From contig NC_020126.1 in assembly GCF_000331735.1 (NCBI RefSeq), positions 1,302,001-1,366,000 on the forward strand: a DNA stretch of 64,000 nucleotides. Reading direction: 5' to 3'. This document shows positions 33,628 through 42,387 of this stretch, piece by piece; position 1 is the stretch's first letter; each line of letters opens with the position of its first letter. A program made the position numbers and the translations under genes. The stretch comes from Myxococcus stipitatus DSM 14675 (lineage in GTDB: Bacteria > Myxococcota > Myxococcia > Myxococcales > Myxococcaceae). The notes beneath the pieces are model-generated. The model made no database searches and was not told the origin of the DNA. It saw only the letters and a program-made list of their open reading frames with translations.

Positions 33628-34764
33628 ATGAGCGACACGCTGCCCGCGCTGCGGGCCACCCTGACGGAGCTGGTGGCGATGGACACCACGTCCTCGCGAC
33701 CCAATGCTCCGCTCATCGACTATGCGCAGGCGCGGCTGGAGGCCGCGGGCTTCAGCGCGGAGCGACAGCGGTACACCGATGACGCGGGGACGGAGAAGGT
33801 GAACCTGGTGGCCGTGAAGGGCGGCTCCGGGCGCGCGGCGCTCGCGTTGGTGGGGCACTCCGACTGCGTGCCCTTCGACGCGGAGTGGACGGACGCGCTG
33901 AAGCTGACGGAGCGGGACGGCAAGCTCTACGGGCGCGGCGCGTGTGACACGAAGGGCTTCATCGCCTGTGCGCTGCACGCCGCGGAGCGCGCCGAGCGGC
34001 TCCAGGCTCCGCTGATGGTGGTCCTCACCGCGGACGAGGAAGTGGGGCTGGTGGGCGCCAAGAAGCTGGTGGCCGCGGGGCTGGGCCGTGCGCGGCACGC
34101 CATCGTCGGCGAGCCCACGAAGCTCACGCCCGTGCGCGCGAACAAGGGCTACTGCCTGGCGGAGGTGGAGGTGCTGGGCAAGGAAGGGCACAGCGCGTAT
34201 CCGGAGACGGGCGCGTCCGCCATCTTCCGCGCGGGGCGGTTCCTGCAGCGGTTGGAGCAGCTCGCGACGACGGTGCTGCGCGAGGAGCGGGACGAGGGCT
34301 TCCAGCCGCCGTTCACCACGGTGAACGTGGGCGTCATCCAGGGTGGCAAGGCGAAGAACATCCTGCCGGGCTCGTGCCGCTTCACCGTGGAGTGGCGGCC
34401 GATTCCGGGCCAGTCGACGCAGCGGGTGGCGGAGATTCTGGAGTCCATCCGGCAGGAGCTGGTGCGAGACGAGCCCGCCTACGAGGCGCACATCCGCGTG
34501 CTGCGGACGGACCGGGGCGTGAATACGCGCGCCGACGCGGAGGTGGTGCGCTTCCTGTCCGAGGCCAGTGGCAACGAGTCCACGACGGTGCCCTTCGGCA
34601 CGGAGGCTCCGCAGATGACGGAGCTGGGCGCGGAGGCCGTGGTGTTCGGGCCCGGAGACATCCGCGTGGCGCACCAGACGGGCGAGTACGTGCCGGTCGA
34701 AGACCTGGTGCGCTGTGAGGCCATCCTGGCTCGTGCCGTCGCGCACTTCTGTAGCGGACGCTGA
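33628..34764 (+). CDS. M20 family deacylase, acetylornithine deacetylase-like
   Basis: A 378-residue zinc hydrolase of the ArgE/DapE/CPG2 group. Metal-site motifs are VGHSDCVPFD (His), GRGACDTKGF (bridging Asp), TADEEVGLVG (catalytic Glu and ligand Glu), VGEPTKL (Glu) and VAHQTGEYVP (His). FGTEAPQM and the GPGDIRVAH context fit ArgE best, giving removal of an acetyl group from N2-acetylornithine. Its position 63 bp after hutF and on the same strand leaves open that it acts on N-formylglutamate instead, which is inference only. The symbol is withheld for that reason. Confidence 0.8.
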   Translation: MSDTLPALRATLTELVAMDTTSSRPNAPLIDYAQARLEAAGFSAERQRYTDDAGTEKVNLVAVKGGSGRAALALVGHSDCVPFDAEWTDALKLTERDGKLYGRGACDTKGFIACALHAAERAERLQAPLMVVLTADEEVGLVGAKKLVAAGLGRARHAIVGEPTKLTPVRANKGYCLAEVEVLGKEGHSAYPETGASAIFRAGRFLQRLEQLATTVLREERDEGFQPPFTTVNVGVIQGGKAKNILPGSCRFTVEWRPIPGQSTQRVAEILESIRQELVRDEPAYEAHIRVLRTDRGVNTRADAEVVRFLSEASGNESTTVPFGTEAPQMTELGAEAVVFGPGDIRVAHQTGEYVPVEDLVRCEAILARAVAHFCSGR

Positions 34765-34773
34765 GCCGTGACC

Positions 34774-34793
34774 GAGGGTGGGGTCGCACCCTC
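34774..34793 (+). terminator. Hairpin after the M20 deacylase gene, weak terminator candidate
   Basis: gagggtg (34774-34780) pairs with caccctc (34787-34793) around a 6-nt loop, 10 bp after the stop codon. It lacks a T-run, so intrinsic termination would be weak. Confidence 0.3.
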
Positions 34794-34842
34794 CATGAGT
34801 GGGTGCGGCCGCGCCCCCTGCCCGTGTGTCCTGGCAGGGCGC

Positions 34843-34874
34843 CTGACGTCCATCGGCGTCGACCAAGACGTCAG
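34843..34874. promoter_or_regulatory. Inverted repeat with paired GACGTC sites, candidate operator
   Basis: ctgacgtc (34843-34850) and gacgtcag (34867-34874) are exact reverse complements separated by 16 nt. Each contains the self-complementary GACGTC, and these are 22 bp apart, about two helical turns. The site lies directly upstream of the ribosome-binding site (ggaggt, 34881) of the 122-residue gene. Confidence 0.35.
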
Positions 34875-34891
34875 CGCGTGGGAGGTCGTGC

Positions 34892-35260
34892 GTGAGCAGG
34901 GCCGTGCTGATTCATGAGGCAAGCTCGGACCCGCGCAACGTCCTCGCGCAGGTCATCACCCACCCTTCCGCGCCGTGGGAGTCCATCGCGGTGGCAGGCG
35001 AGCTGATGGCCCTCGATGCGCGATTCAATGTCTGGTTTCTCGAGGTGGGGAAGCCGCGCTTTGACGTGGAGGCGCTCGAGGCGGTGCTGAGCCTGGCGGA
35101 CGAGGTGGACGACTCGATTGCGCGAGCCTGGCGCGACCGCCCTGACGCGGGTTGGAATGCCCTCCGGAGTGCGCTGGGGTGCTGTAGCGAGGACACGTGC
35201 CGGGCGCATTCCTCCTTTGTGAGGGAAGCGCCGTGCGGCGCGAACGGCACTGGTTATTAA
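34892..35260 (+). CDS. Hypothetical protein
   Basis: A 122-residue protein of no recognised family. The GTG start has ggaggt 5 nt upstream. The chain begins with an alpha/beta-like part (SRAVLIHEASSDPRNVLAQV, then FNVWFLEVGKPRFDVEALEAVL) and ends in a Cys-containing tail (GCCSEDTC, then APCGANG). There is no signal peptide or membrane segment, so it is probably cytoplasmic. A distinctive paired-palindrome site lies just upstream. It sits between a deacylase and a flavodoxin-fold reductase with no evident functional link. Confidence 0.55.
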   Translation: MSRAVLIHEASSDPRNVLAQVITHPSAPWESIAVAGELMALDARFNVWFLEVGKPRFDVEALEAVLSLADEVDDSIARAWRDRPDAGWNALRSALGCCSEDTCRAHSSFVREAPCGANGTGY

Positions 35261-35317
35261 GAAACCGTGCCGCGCGGCCTTGTGCCCTCGCGCGGGCGCT
35301 TCCCCTGGGTGAACAAG

Positions 35318-35920
35318 ATGAGCCCTTCCTCCGTGACGCCACGCAACGTCCTGTTCCTGCTCGCCAGCTCGCGTGAAGGGGGCAATGCCGAGCAGCTCGC
35401 ACGCAAGGCCGCGGAGGCACTTCCCCCGGGCACGGTGACGGACTGGCTCCGGCTGGAGGATTCCCTGGTGGAGCCCTTCCGGGACCTGCGCCACGCGCCA
35501 GGGGGTTACACGCGTCCTCCCCCGCCGGAGCTCCTGGCGCTCGCCGAGCGCACCCTGGCCGCCGACGAGGTGGTCATCGTCGCCCCCGTGTACTGGTACA
35601 ACCTGCCCTCGACCGCGCTGGCCTACCTGGAGCACTGGTCCTGGTGGATGCGCGTGCCGGAGCTGCGCTTCGCCGAGCGCATGCGGGGCAAGGTCCTGTC
35701 GCTGGTGACCGCCCACTCCTCCGAGGAGGACGACTCCGTCGCCACCCCGAGCCTGATGAGCCTCCGGATGAGCGCCGACTACCTGGAGATGCGGTGGCGC
35801 GGTGGCCTCATCGGCCATGGCAACCGGCCGGGCGAGGTGTTGCAGGACACGCGTGCTCTCTCTGCTGCCCGTGAGTTTCTCGTGCGTCCCCTGTCTGTCG
35901 CAAAAGTCGAGGCTGCCTGA
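35318..35920 (+). CDS. Flavodoxin-fold NAD(P)H-dependent oxidoreductase
   Basis: A 200-residue cytoplasmic flavoprotein. NVLFLLASSREGGNAEQLA is the first strand and FMN phosphate-binding loop, and IVAPVYWYNLPSTALAYLEH contacts the flavin ring. VLSLVTAHSSEEDD follows as the fourth strand region. This matches NADPH-dependent FMN reductases and NAD(P)H quinone dehydrogenases. The substrate is not defined. The ATG at 35318 is preferred to a GTG at 35267 because the added 17 residues lie before the first strand and look non-conserved. Confidence 0.78.
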   Translation: MSPSSVTPRNVLFLLASSREGGNAEQLARKAAEALPPGTVTDWLRLEDSLVEPFRDLRHAPGGYTRPPPPELLALAERTLAADEVVIVAPVYWYNLPSTALAYLEHWSWWMRVPELRFAERMRGKVLSLVTAHSSEEDDSVATPSLMSLRMSADYLEMRWRGGLIGHGNRPGEVLQDTRALSAAREFLVRPLSVAKVEAA

Positions 35921-35945
35921 GTTCCACCCCCTGATGCCCGCTGAT

Positions 35946-35975
35946 TTGACGCGCGCTCCCGCACGCCACTAGGTT
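35946..35975 (+). promoter_or_regulatory. Candidate promoter for the DUF2167 gene
   Basis: TTGACG at 35946-35951 and TAGGTT at 35970-35975 are spaced 18 bp apart. The -35 matches consensus at five of six positions, and the -10 is a weaker match. The leader to the ATG at 36098 would be about 115 nt. Confidence 0.4.
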
Positions 35976-36097
35976 GCCGCGCCTTCGGAACCGGGGGGCC
36001 TCGCGGTGCGCTTCGGCGCACGCCGTGCCGTCAGCCCCTGTGGCGTGTCTCGTCCCCCTCCCGTTCCGTGTCTGAGAATCCCTGGAGGGGAGAACAC

Positions 36098-37000
36098 ATG
36101 CAGCGTGGGCGATGGTTGTTCGTGGTGTTGTCGTTGGTGGCGATGAACGCGTGGGCGCAGGCGCCCGAGCAAGGCGCCGAGCAGGAGGAGGCCGCGCTCC
36201 CGTCGCTGCCCGAGCTGCACCCGAAGACGGGCGAGGTGGTGCTGGGCAACGGCATGGCGAAGATGGTGGTGCCCGCCAACTTCGGCTACCTCTCGCCCGA
36301 AGAGGCGGAGAAGGTCCTGGTGGAGGTCTGGGGCAATCCTCCGGGCTCCACGACGCTGGGCATGCTGGTGCCGTCGGATGTGGCGGTGGACTCGCCCGCG
36401 GGCTGGGGCGTCGTCATCTCGTATGACGACGATGGCCACGTGGAGGACGAGGACGCGGCGGGCATCGACTACGGGGACCTGCTCAAGGACATGCAGGAGG
36501 GCACCCGCGAGGAGAACAAGGAGCGCGCGAGCGCCGGCTACGGGACGGTGGACCTGGTGGGTTGGGCCGCGCAGCCGCACTACGACGCGAGCTCGCGCAA
36601 GCTGTACTGGGCGCAGGAGCTGGCCTTCGGTGACTCGAAGGAGCACACGCTGAACTACAACGTCCGCGTGCTGGGCAAGGAGGGCGTGCTGGTGCTCAAC
36701 GCCGTCTCCAGCATGGTGGCGCTGCCCCAGGTGGAGAAGGACATGCAGCAGGTGCTGGGCTTCACGCACTTCATGCCGGGTCACCGTTACGAGGACTTCG
36801 ACCCCAGCACGGGTCGCGTGGCGGCGTACGGCATCGGCGGTCTGGTGGCCGGCAAGGTCGCCGCGAAGGCGGGCCTCTTCAAGGGTCTGCTCGCGGTGCT
36901 GGTGGCGGGCAAGAAGGCCATCTTCGCGGGCCTCGCGGTCCTGGTCGTCGCGCTGGGCAAGCTGTTCAAGCGCGGCGGCAACAGCGACGGCACGCCGTAG
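36098..37000 (+). CDS. DUF2167 family membrane-anchored protein
   Basis: A 300-residue exported protein. A signal peptide (RWLFVVLSLVAMNAWAQ) is followed by the DUF2167 domain, recognisable from LHPKTGEVVLGNGMAKMVVP, AEKVLVEVWGNPPG, GWGVVISYDDDGHVEDEDA and LYWAQELAFGD with LNYNVRVLGKEGVL. The C-terminus has a Gly/Lys-rich hydrophobic segment (about 250-290, GLLAVLVAGKKAIFAGLAVL) that probably anchors it in the membrane, ending in KLFKRGG. The family's function is unknown. The ATG at 36098 follows ggaggggag. A strong terminator follows the gene. Confidence 0.85.
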   Translation: MQRGRWLFVVLSLVAMNAWAQAPEQGAEQEEAALPSLPELHPKTGEVVLGNGMAKMVVPANFGYLSPEEAEKVLVEVWGNPPGSTTLGMLVPSDVAVDSPAGWGVVISYDDDGHVEDEDAAGIDYGDLLKDMQEGTREENKERASAGYGTVDLVGWAAQPHYDASSRKLYWAQELAFGDSKEHTLNYNVRVLGKEGVLVLNAVSSMVALPQVEKDMQQVLGFTHFMPGHRYEDFDPSTGRVAAYGIGGLVAGKVAAKAGLFKGLLAVLVAGKKAIFAGLAVLVVALGKLFKRGGNSDGTP

Positions 37001-37022
37001 TCACTCATCGGACGCTGAAGAG

Positions 37023-37057
37023 AAGAGGCCCGGGACATCTCGTCCCGGGCCTCTTTT
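37023..37057 (+). terminator. Intrinsic terminator after the DUF2167 gene
   Basis: A 14-bp perfect stem (37023-37036 with 37042-37055, core gaggcccgggac/gtcccgggcctc) closes a 5-nt loop and runs into TTTT at 37054-37057. It begins 23 bp after the stop codon. It also lies just beyond the 3' end of mfd on the other strand, so it may stop both transcripts, although the T-run favours the plus strand. Confidence 0.85.
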
Positions 37058-37069
37058 CATTCCACCTGC

Positions 37070-40000
37070 TCAGCTCCGGGGCAGCGAGCAGTGGCCCAGG
37101 TCGCGAAGCACCTTGCGCGCCTCGGAGATGAGGTCGTGGCCCTGGACACCTTGGGCCACGCGGCCGATGAGCTTCATGTCCGGCGTGAGGCGGTAGTAGC
37201 CCTTGGAGCGCTGCACCAGGGCCGCGACCTTGGGGCCGTCCAGCAGCGCATCCGCGCCCAGTGTCACCACCAGCCGCTGCGGGCCCACTTCCAGGCCGCG
37301 CAGCCGCAGCTCGCGCATGTCGATCTTCAGCAGCGTGAGCTCGGAGAGGTGGTCCACCTCGTCGGGGGCCTCGCCGTAGCGGTCCACCAGCTCCGCGCGC
37401 AGGTCCGTGACTTCGTCGGGGTGGCTGGCCTGGCTGAAGCGCTTGTAGAAGACGAGCCGCTGGTGCACGTCCGCGACGTAGTCGTCGGGGATGAGCGCGG
37501 GCATGGGCAGCGTGACGTCCGGCTCGATTTGAACCTTGGGCGGCTGGCCCTGGAGCTCCGCGACGGCCTCTTCCAGGAGCTGCGCGTACATGTCGAAGCC
37601 AATCTCCGCGATGGCGCCCGACTGCTTCTCGCCCAGGAGGTTGCCCGCGCCGCGAATCTCCAGGTCATGGCTGGCGATGGAGAAGCCCGCGCCCAGCTCG
37701 GTGAAGTTCTGGAGTACCTCCAGCCGTCGCTGCGCGTCGCGCGTCACCGCCCGGCGCGTGGGCACCAGCAGATAGGCATACGCGCGCTCCCTCGAGCGGC
37801 CCACGCGTCCTCGGAGCTGGTAGAGCTGCGCCAGGCCGAACTGGTCCGCGCGGTTCACGATCATCGTGTTGGCGCTGGAGATGTCGATGCCGCTCTCGAT
37901 GATGGCGGTGCAGAGGAGGACCTGGTGCTTGCGCTCGGTGAACTCGAGCATCACCTTCTCCAGCTGCCCCTCGCCCATCTGTCCGTGCGCGACGCCGATG
38001 GAGAGCTGCGGCACCAGCTCCCGGAGCTGCTGCTCCATGGAGGGGAGTGACTCGACGCGGTTGTGCACGAAGAACACCTGCCCGCCGCGCGCAATCTCCC
38101 GCTCGATGGCCTCCTTCACCACCTGCGCGTCGAACTTCATCACGAAGGTGCGGATGGCGCGCCGGTCCTGCGGCGGCGTGGCGATGATGCTCATGTCGCG
38201 CACGCCCGACATGCTCATGTGCAGCGTGCGAGGGATGGGCGTGGCCGTCAGCGTCAGCACGTCAATCTGGGAGCGCCACTTCTTGAGCGACTCCTTCTGC
38301 TTCACGCCGAAGCGCTGCTCCTCGTCGACAATCATCAGGCCCAGGTCCTTGAAGGCCACCTCGCCGCCCAGCAGCTTGTGCGTGCCGATGAGGATGTCGA
38401 CCTTGCCTTCCTTCGCGCGCTTGAGGATGTCGCGCACCTCCGGCGGCTTCTTCATGCCGGAGATGACCTCCACCGTGACGGGGTAGTCCTTGAAGCGCTT
38501 CTTGAACGAGAGGAAGTGCTGCTGCGCCAGCACCGTCGTCGGCACCAGCACCGCCACCTGCTTGCGGTCCAGCGTGGCCTTGAAGGCCGCGCGCATGGCG
38601 ACCTCCGTCTTGCCGTAGCCCACGTCGCCGCAGACGAGCCGGTCCATGGGCTCCGGCTTCTGCATGTCCGACAGCACGTCGTCGATGGCCTTCGCCTGGT
38701 CCGGCGTCTCCTCGAACTCGAAGTCCGCCTCGAACTGGGCGAAGTAGCGGTCCGGCGCGCTGAAGGCATGGCCCGGGTGCGCCTTGCGCGAAGCGGCGAT
38801 TTGCAGGAGCTCCGCCGCCATCTTGAGCAGCTGTTCCTTGACGCGCTTCTTCGTCTTCTCCCAGCTCGCCGTGCCCAGCTTGTCCAGCTGGACCGACTCC
38901 GGATTGCCGCCGGTGAACTTCTGGATGAGCCGCATGCGGCCCACCGGCAGATAGATCTTGTCGCGGCCCGCGTACTCGAGGACGAGGAAGTCCCCGGGCA
39001 CGCCGTTCACCTGCATCTTCGTCAGGCCCGAGTACCGGCCGATGCCGAAGTCGGTGTGGACGATGAGGTCGCCTTCCTTCAGGTCCTTGAAGCCCGCGGC
39101 GAACGCATCCAGCTTCTTGCTGCGCTTGACGCGGCGACGCGCGCGGACGCCGAAGATCTCCTCGTCCGACAGCACCGCCAGCCCGCCCGAGCCATCCACG
39201 AAGCCCTGGCTCACCTCTCCCGTGAAGAGGTGCGCCCAGACGGACGGCTCATACAGCGCCGAGGCATCCGTCATGGGCTCGGTGTGCACCTTCACCATGA
39301 CGTTGCGGTCCAGCAGCAGGCGCTTGAGCCGGTCCGCCTGGCTCAGCGTCCCGCACGCCACCGCGCACGCCACGCGCGAGTCGCGCCAGCGCTGCAGGCG
39401 CTCCACCAGCGGCGACAGCGCGCCCTCCTCGCCGTGGTGCGCGAGGATGGCCTCGCGAAGGTCCTGCGTGCCGCCGAACTGGAAGAGGACCGGCGGCTTC
39501 TCCGACTGGGTCAGCGACAGGCCACCGCCCTCGACGACGCGGAACGCGGCGAGCTTCTCCGCCACCGCCTCGCGCGAGAGGAAGTGCTCGGCCGGAGGGC
39601 AGATGAGGTCCTTGCGCTCCTCGGCCGCGGCGAACGTGAGCTCCAGCTCATCCCACAGCGCGTCCGCGGCGCGGCCCAGCTCCAGCGGGTCGTCCAGGTA
39701 GAAGATGGGCGGCTGCGTGCTCCACGGGCCCAGGAAGTCGAACAGCGTGGCCAGGCCCCCCTCGAAGAGTCCGGGGAGCAGTCCCTCCAGGCCGAAGCCG
39801 GGCAGGCCCTCGCGCAGGGCGTCCAGTCGCTCGCGCAGCTGGATGGTGGGCAGGTTGATGCGGTCGGCCACCGCGCGGGCGGCGGCCTCGGCGCGGGGAC
39901 GCGTGTCCTCCGTGAGCAGCAACTCGCGCGCGGGGACCAGGTCCACTTCCTTCAGCGCGTCCACCGTGCGCTGCGACTCCGGGTCGAACACGCGGATGGA

Positions 40001-40666
40001 GTCGATGGTGTCGCCGAAGAACTCCAGACGCACCGGCTTGTCGTAGAGCGGGCTGAAGACATCCAGCAGGCCGCCGCGCACGGAGAACGTGCCCACGTCC
40101 TCCACCAGCGGGCTGTTCTGGTAGCCCATCCGCGCCAGCTTCCGCGCCAGCGTGTCGCGGTCGTAATCCTGACCCACGACGACGCGGTCCGTGAGCGCGT
40201 CCATGACGTCCGGGCGCAGCACGCGGCGGTGCAGCGCGCGCAGGGATATCACCAGCACCGGGAAGCGGGTGCCTCGAGACAGGTGATACAGCGCGCCCAG
40301 TCGTTCCGTGACGGGGGCCGCGTCCGGCGAGAGCTCGTCGTACGGGAGCACCTCGTCGGCGGGCAGGCGCAGCACGCTCGGCTTCAGCAGGGTGCCCGTT
40401 CCGCCCAGGAAGAACGCCAGGTCGGAGGCCAGCGCGTCCGCCGCCTCCTCGTCCGCCGCGACGCACACCAGCGGGGCGCGGGCCTCGCGGTGCAGCCGGG
40501 CCAGCACGTGGCCTCGGGCGGAGCCCTTGAGCCCCTGCGTGCGCACGCGGTGACCTGGGCGCAGCTCCGCCAGCAACCGGGTGAGGGTGTCACCTGCCAC
40601 GAGAGGCACGCCGCCATGCTGCGCCGCCGCCTCGCCATCCAGCCTCTGAGTGAAAGGAGTGTCCAT
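37070..40666 (-). CDS. mfd: Transcription-repair coupling factor Mfd
   Basis: A 1198-residue ATP-dependent translocase that removes stalled RNA polymerase and recruits UvrA. Order of modules: UvrB-like N-terminal region, an RNA-polymerase-interaction domain (EGDLIVHTDFGIGRYSGLTK, then YLPVGRMRLIQKF), the helicase lobes with Walker A CGDVGYGKTEVA, DEEQRFGVKQKE, TATPIPRTLHMS and LRGRVGRSRERAYAYL, and the C-terminal TRCF domain (ending before LGHCSLPRS). Length matches the family. The ATG at 40666 (MDTPFTQRLD) is preferred over an upstream 39-residue extension that overlaps the divergent kinase promoter region. Confidence 0.96.
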   Translation of the reverse strand: MDTPFTQRLDGEAAAQHGGVPLVAGDTLTRLLAELRPGHRVRTQGLKGSARGHVLARLHREARAPLVCVAADEEAADALASDLAFFLGGTGTLLKPSVLRLPADEVLPYDELSPDAAPVTERLGALYHLSRGTRFPVLVISLRALHRRVLRPDVMDALTDRVVVGQDYDRDTLARKLARMGYQNSPLVEDVGTFSVRGGLLDVFSPLYDKPVRLEFFGDTIDSIRVFDPESQRTVDALKEVDLVPARELLLTEDTRPRAEAAARAVADRINLPTIQLRERLDALREGLPGFGLEGLLPGLFEGGLATLFDFLGPWSTQPPIFYLDDPLELGRAADALWDELELTFAAAEERKDLICPPAEHFLSREAVAEKLAAFRVVEGGGLSLTQSEKPPVLFQFGGTQDLREAILAHHGEEGALSPLVERLQRWRDSRVACAVACGTLSQADRLKRLLLDRNVMVKVHTEPMTDASALYEPSVWAHLFTGEVSQGFVDGSGGLAVLSDEEIFGVRARRRVKRSKKLDAFAAGFKDLKEGDLIVHTDFGIGRYSGLTKMQVNGVPGDFLVLEYAGRDKIYLPVGRMRLIQKFTGGNPESVQLDKLGTASWEKTKKRVKEQLLKMAAELLQIAASRKAHPGHAFSAPDRYFAQFEADFEFEETPDQAKAIDDVLSDMQKPEPMDRLVCGDVGYGKTEVAMRAAFKATLDRKQVAVLVPTTVLAQQHFLSFKKRFKDYPVTVEVISGMKKPPEVRDILKRAKEGKVDILIGTHKLLGGEVAFKDLGLMIVDEEQRFGVKQKESLKKWRSQIDVLTLTATPIPRTLHMSMSGVRDMSIIATPPQDRRAIRTFVMKFDAQVVKEAIEREIARGGQVFFVHNRVESLPSMEQQLRELVPQLSIGVAHGQMGEGQLEKVMLEFTERKHQVLLCTAIIESGIDISSANTMIVNRADQFGLAQLYQLRGRVGRSRERAYAYLLVPTRRAVTRDAQRRLEVLQNFTELGAGFSIASHDLEIRGAGNLLGEKQSGAIAEIGFDMYAQLLEEAVAELQGQPPKVQIEPDVTLPMPALIPDDYVADVHQRLVFYKRFSQASHPDEVTDLRAELVDRYGEAPDEVDHLSELTLLKIDMRELRLRGLEVGPQRLVVTLGADALLDGPKVAALVQRSKGYYRLTPDMKLIGRVAQGVQGHDLISEARKVLRDLGHCSLPRS

Positions 40667-40874
40667 GAGTGGACCCCTGAGGGCCGCAGGGTAATTAGGG
40701 GCGAGCCCCTGACAGGTCAACGACAGAGCGCATTGCGTGTCGTGTGTCGGAGGCGACGCGGGCGTGAGTGCTGTGTCCGCCACGTATCAGCCGTACCGGG
40801 GGTGGGTTGGCCGCCCGCCCGGGGCAAGAATTACTCTCCACCAAGGCATCGCTGGGGGGTGCCACACGCCAGCC

Positions 40875-42377
40875 ATGCAATCCGGCCGTTGCAACAGGGT
40901 GATGAACAACGGGGCGGGCGCGCCCCCCTCCGAGGCTGTGGTCGTGTTGCGCAGCGTTCGCTCCGCTGGGCACGGCATCCTGGACTTCGAGTGCGTCTCC
41001 GCGAATGCGCATGCCGAGCGCTGGCTGGGACGGGAAGAGCGCTCCCTGGTGCGTCAGCGGCTGCTGGAAGAAGCCCCCTGGGTGGGCGAATGTGGCCTGT
41101 TCGCCTCTTGTGTCCGCGTGGCGGTGCGCCGGGAGCCGGAAGTGGTGCGTGTGTCGCGCCAGTCCTCCGTGGGCACGGTGTGGATGCTGGCGCGCGTCTC
41201 CCCGTGGGAGGACGGCGTCGTCGTCTTCCTGGAGGATTTGACGGAGCGGATGGCGTCGGAGGAGGCGCTGCGCCGGGACCATGACCTGCTGCATGCGGTC
41301 ATCGAGAGCGCCACGGACGCCATCTACGTGAAGGACCTGGACGCGCGCTACGTGCTCATCAACCCGGCCACCGCGCGGGCCTTCAACCGGGCGCCGCAGG
41401 ACATCCTCGGGCGCACCGACCTGGAGCTCCTGGGGGACACGGCGGCGCCCGCGGTGACGAATGATCGCGAGGTCATCGAGTCCGGCGTCACCGCGACGTA
41501 CGAGGACGCGGACGGTGGACCCGGCAGCGACCAGATATGGCAGACGACCAAGGGCGTGCTGCGCCGGGGGGATGGCACCGTCTACGGCTTGTTCGGCATC
41601 AGCCGCGACGTCACCGCGCGCCGCCGCCAGGAGCACGAGCGCGACGAGGAGGCCCGGTTCCAGGAGCGCTTCATCGGGGTGCTGGGGCATGACCTGGGAA
41701 ACCCGCTGGCCGCCGTGAGGCTGTCCGCCGCGGCGCTCCTGGCGCAGCCCACGCTGACGCCCGAGGTGCGCCGCGTGGCCCAGCGCATCGACGGGAGCGC
41801 CGAGCGCATGGCGCGGCTGGTGAAACAGTTGCTTGATTTCACGCGGGCGCGGATGGCGGGAGGCATTCCCTTGCGTCCGCGCGAGGTGTGCATGGCGTCG
41901 GTGTGTCGCCGCATCATCTCGGAGCTGGAGCCCGCGCACCCCGAGCAGCGCGTGGACCTGGAAGTGGACGGCGAGTGCCGCGGTGTGTGGGACGAGGAGC
42001 GGCTGGGGCAGGTGCTCTCGAACCTGGTGGGCAATGCGCTGCAACACAGCCCCCGAGGCACCTCGGTGCGCGTGCGGCTGGCGGCGAACGACCCGTTGTT
42101 CCAGCGGGTGGAGGTCCACAACCTGGGGCCGCCGATTCCGGACTCCCTGCGCCCGCGCCTGTTCGCGCCCTTCCACCGCGCGGCGCCGGACCCCGGAGGG
42201 CCTCGGCCTCATCGTCACGGGCTGGGGTTGGGGCTCTACATCGTCTCGCAAATCGTCACGGCCCACGGTGGGTGGGTGGACGTCGCGTCCTCGCTGGATG
42301 CGGGGACGTGCTTCGCGGTGACGCTGCCTCGCATCGCCCAGGCGTCGGAGGAGTCTCCGCCGCCGCGCTGGGCCTGA
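40875..42377 (+). CDS. PAS-domain sensor histidine kinase
   Basis: A 500-residue soluble kinase. Two PAS-type modules precede the kinase: a degenerate one at about 20-125 and a clear PAS/PAC at about 140-255 (IESATDAIYVKDLDARYVLIN, ending GLFGISRDVTARRR). The phosphoacceptor helix has His272 (FIGVLGHDLGNPLAAVRL). The catalytic domain has N-box LSNLVGNALQHSP and G2 box HGLGLGLYIVSQI, and its G1 box reads HNLGPPIP rather than the usual DxGxG. It resembles the kinase part of the hybrid sensor at 8806. No response regulator is adjacent. The start is ATG 40875; ATG 40902 is an alternative. Confidence 0.85.
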   Translation: MQSGRCNRVMNNGAGAPPSEAVVVLRSVRSAGHGILDFECVSANAHAERWLGREERSLVRQRLLEEAPWVGECGLFASCVRVAVRREPEVVRVSRQSSVGTVWMLARVSPWEDGVVVFLEDLTERMASEEALRRDHDLLHAVIESATDAIYVKDLDARYVLINPATARAFNRAPQDILGRTDLELLGDTAAPAVTNDREVIESGVTATYEDADGGPGSDQIWQTTKGVLRRGDGTVYGLFGISRDVTARRRQEHERDEEARFQERFIGVLGHDLGNPLAAVRLSAAALLAQPTLTPEVRRVAQRIDGSAERMARLVKQLLDFTRARMAGGIPLRPREVCMASVCRRIISELEPAHPEQRVDLEVDGECRGVWDEERLGQVLSNLVGNALQHSPRGTSVRVRLAANDPLFQRVEVHNLGPPIPDSLRPRLFAPFHRAAPDPGGPRPHRHGLGLGLYIVSQIVTAHGGWVDVASSLDAGTCFAVTLPRIAQASEESPPPRWA

Positions 42378-42387
42378 GGCTTCGACT

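Noticed and set aside
40697-40710. Inverted repeat aggggc-ga-gcccct between mfd and the kinase
   Set aside because: Short GC-rich inverted repeats are expected by chance at this base composition, and the 2-nt loop is too small for a stable hairpin.
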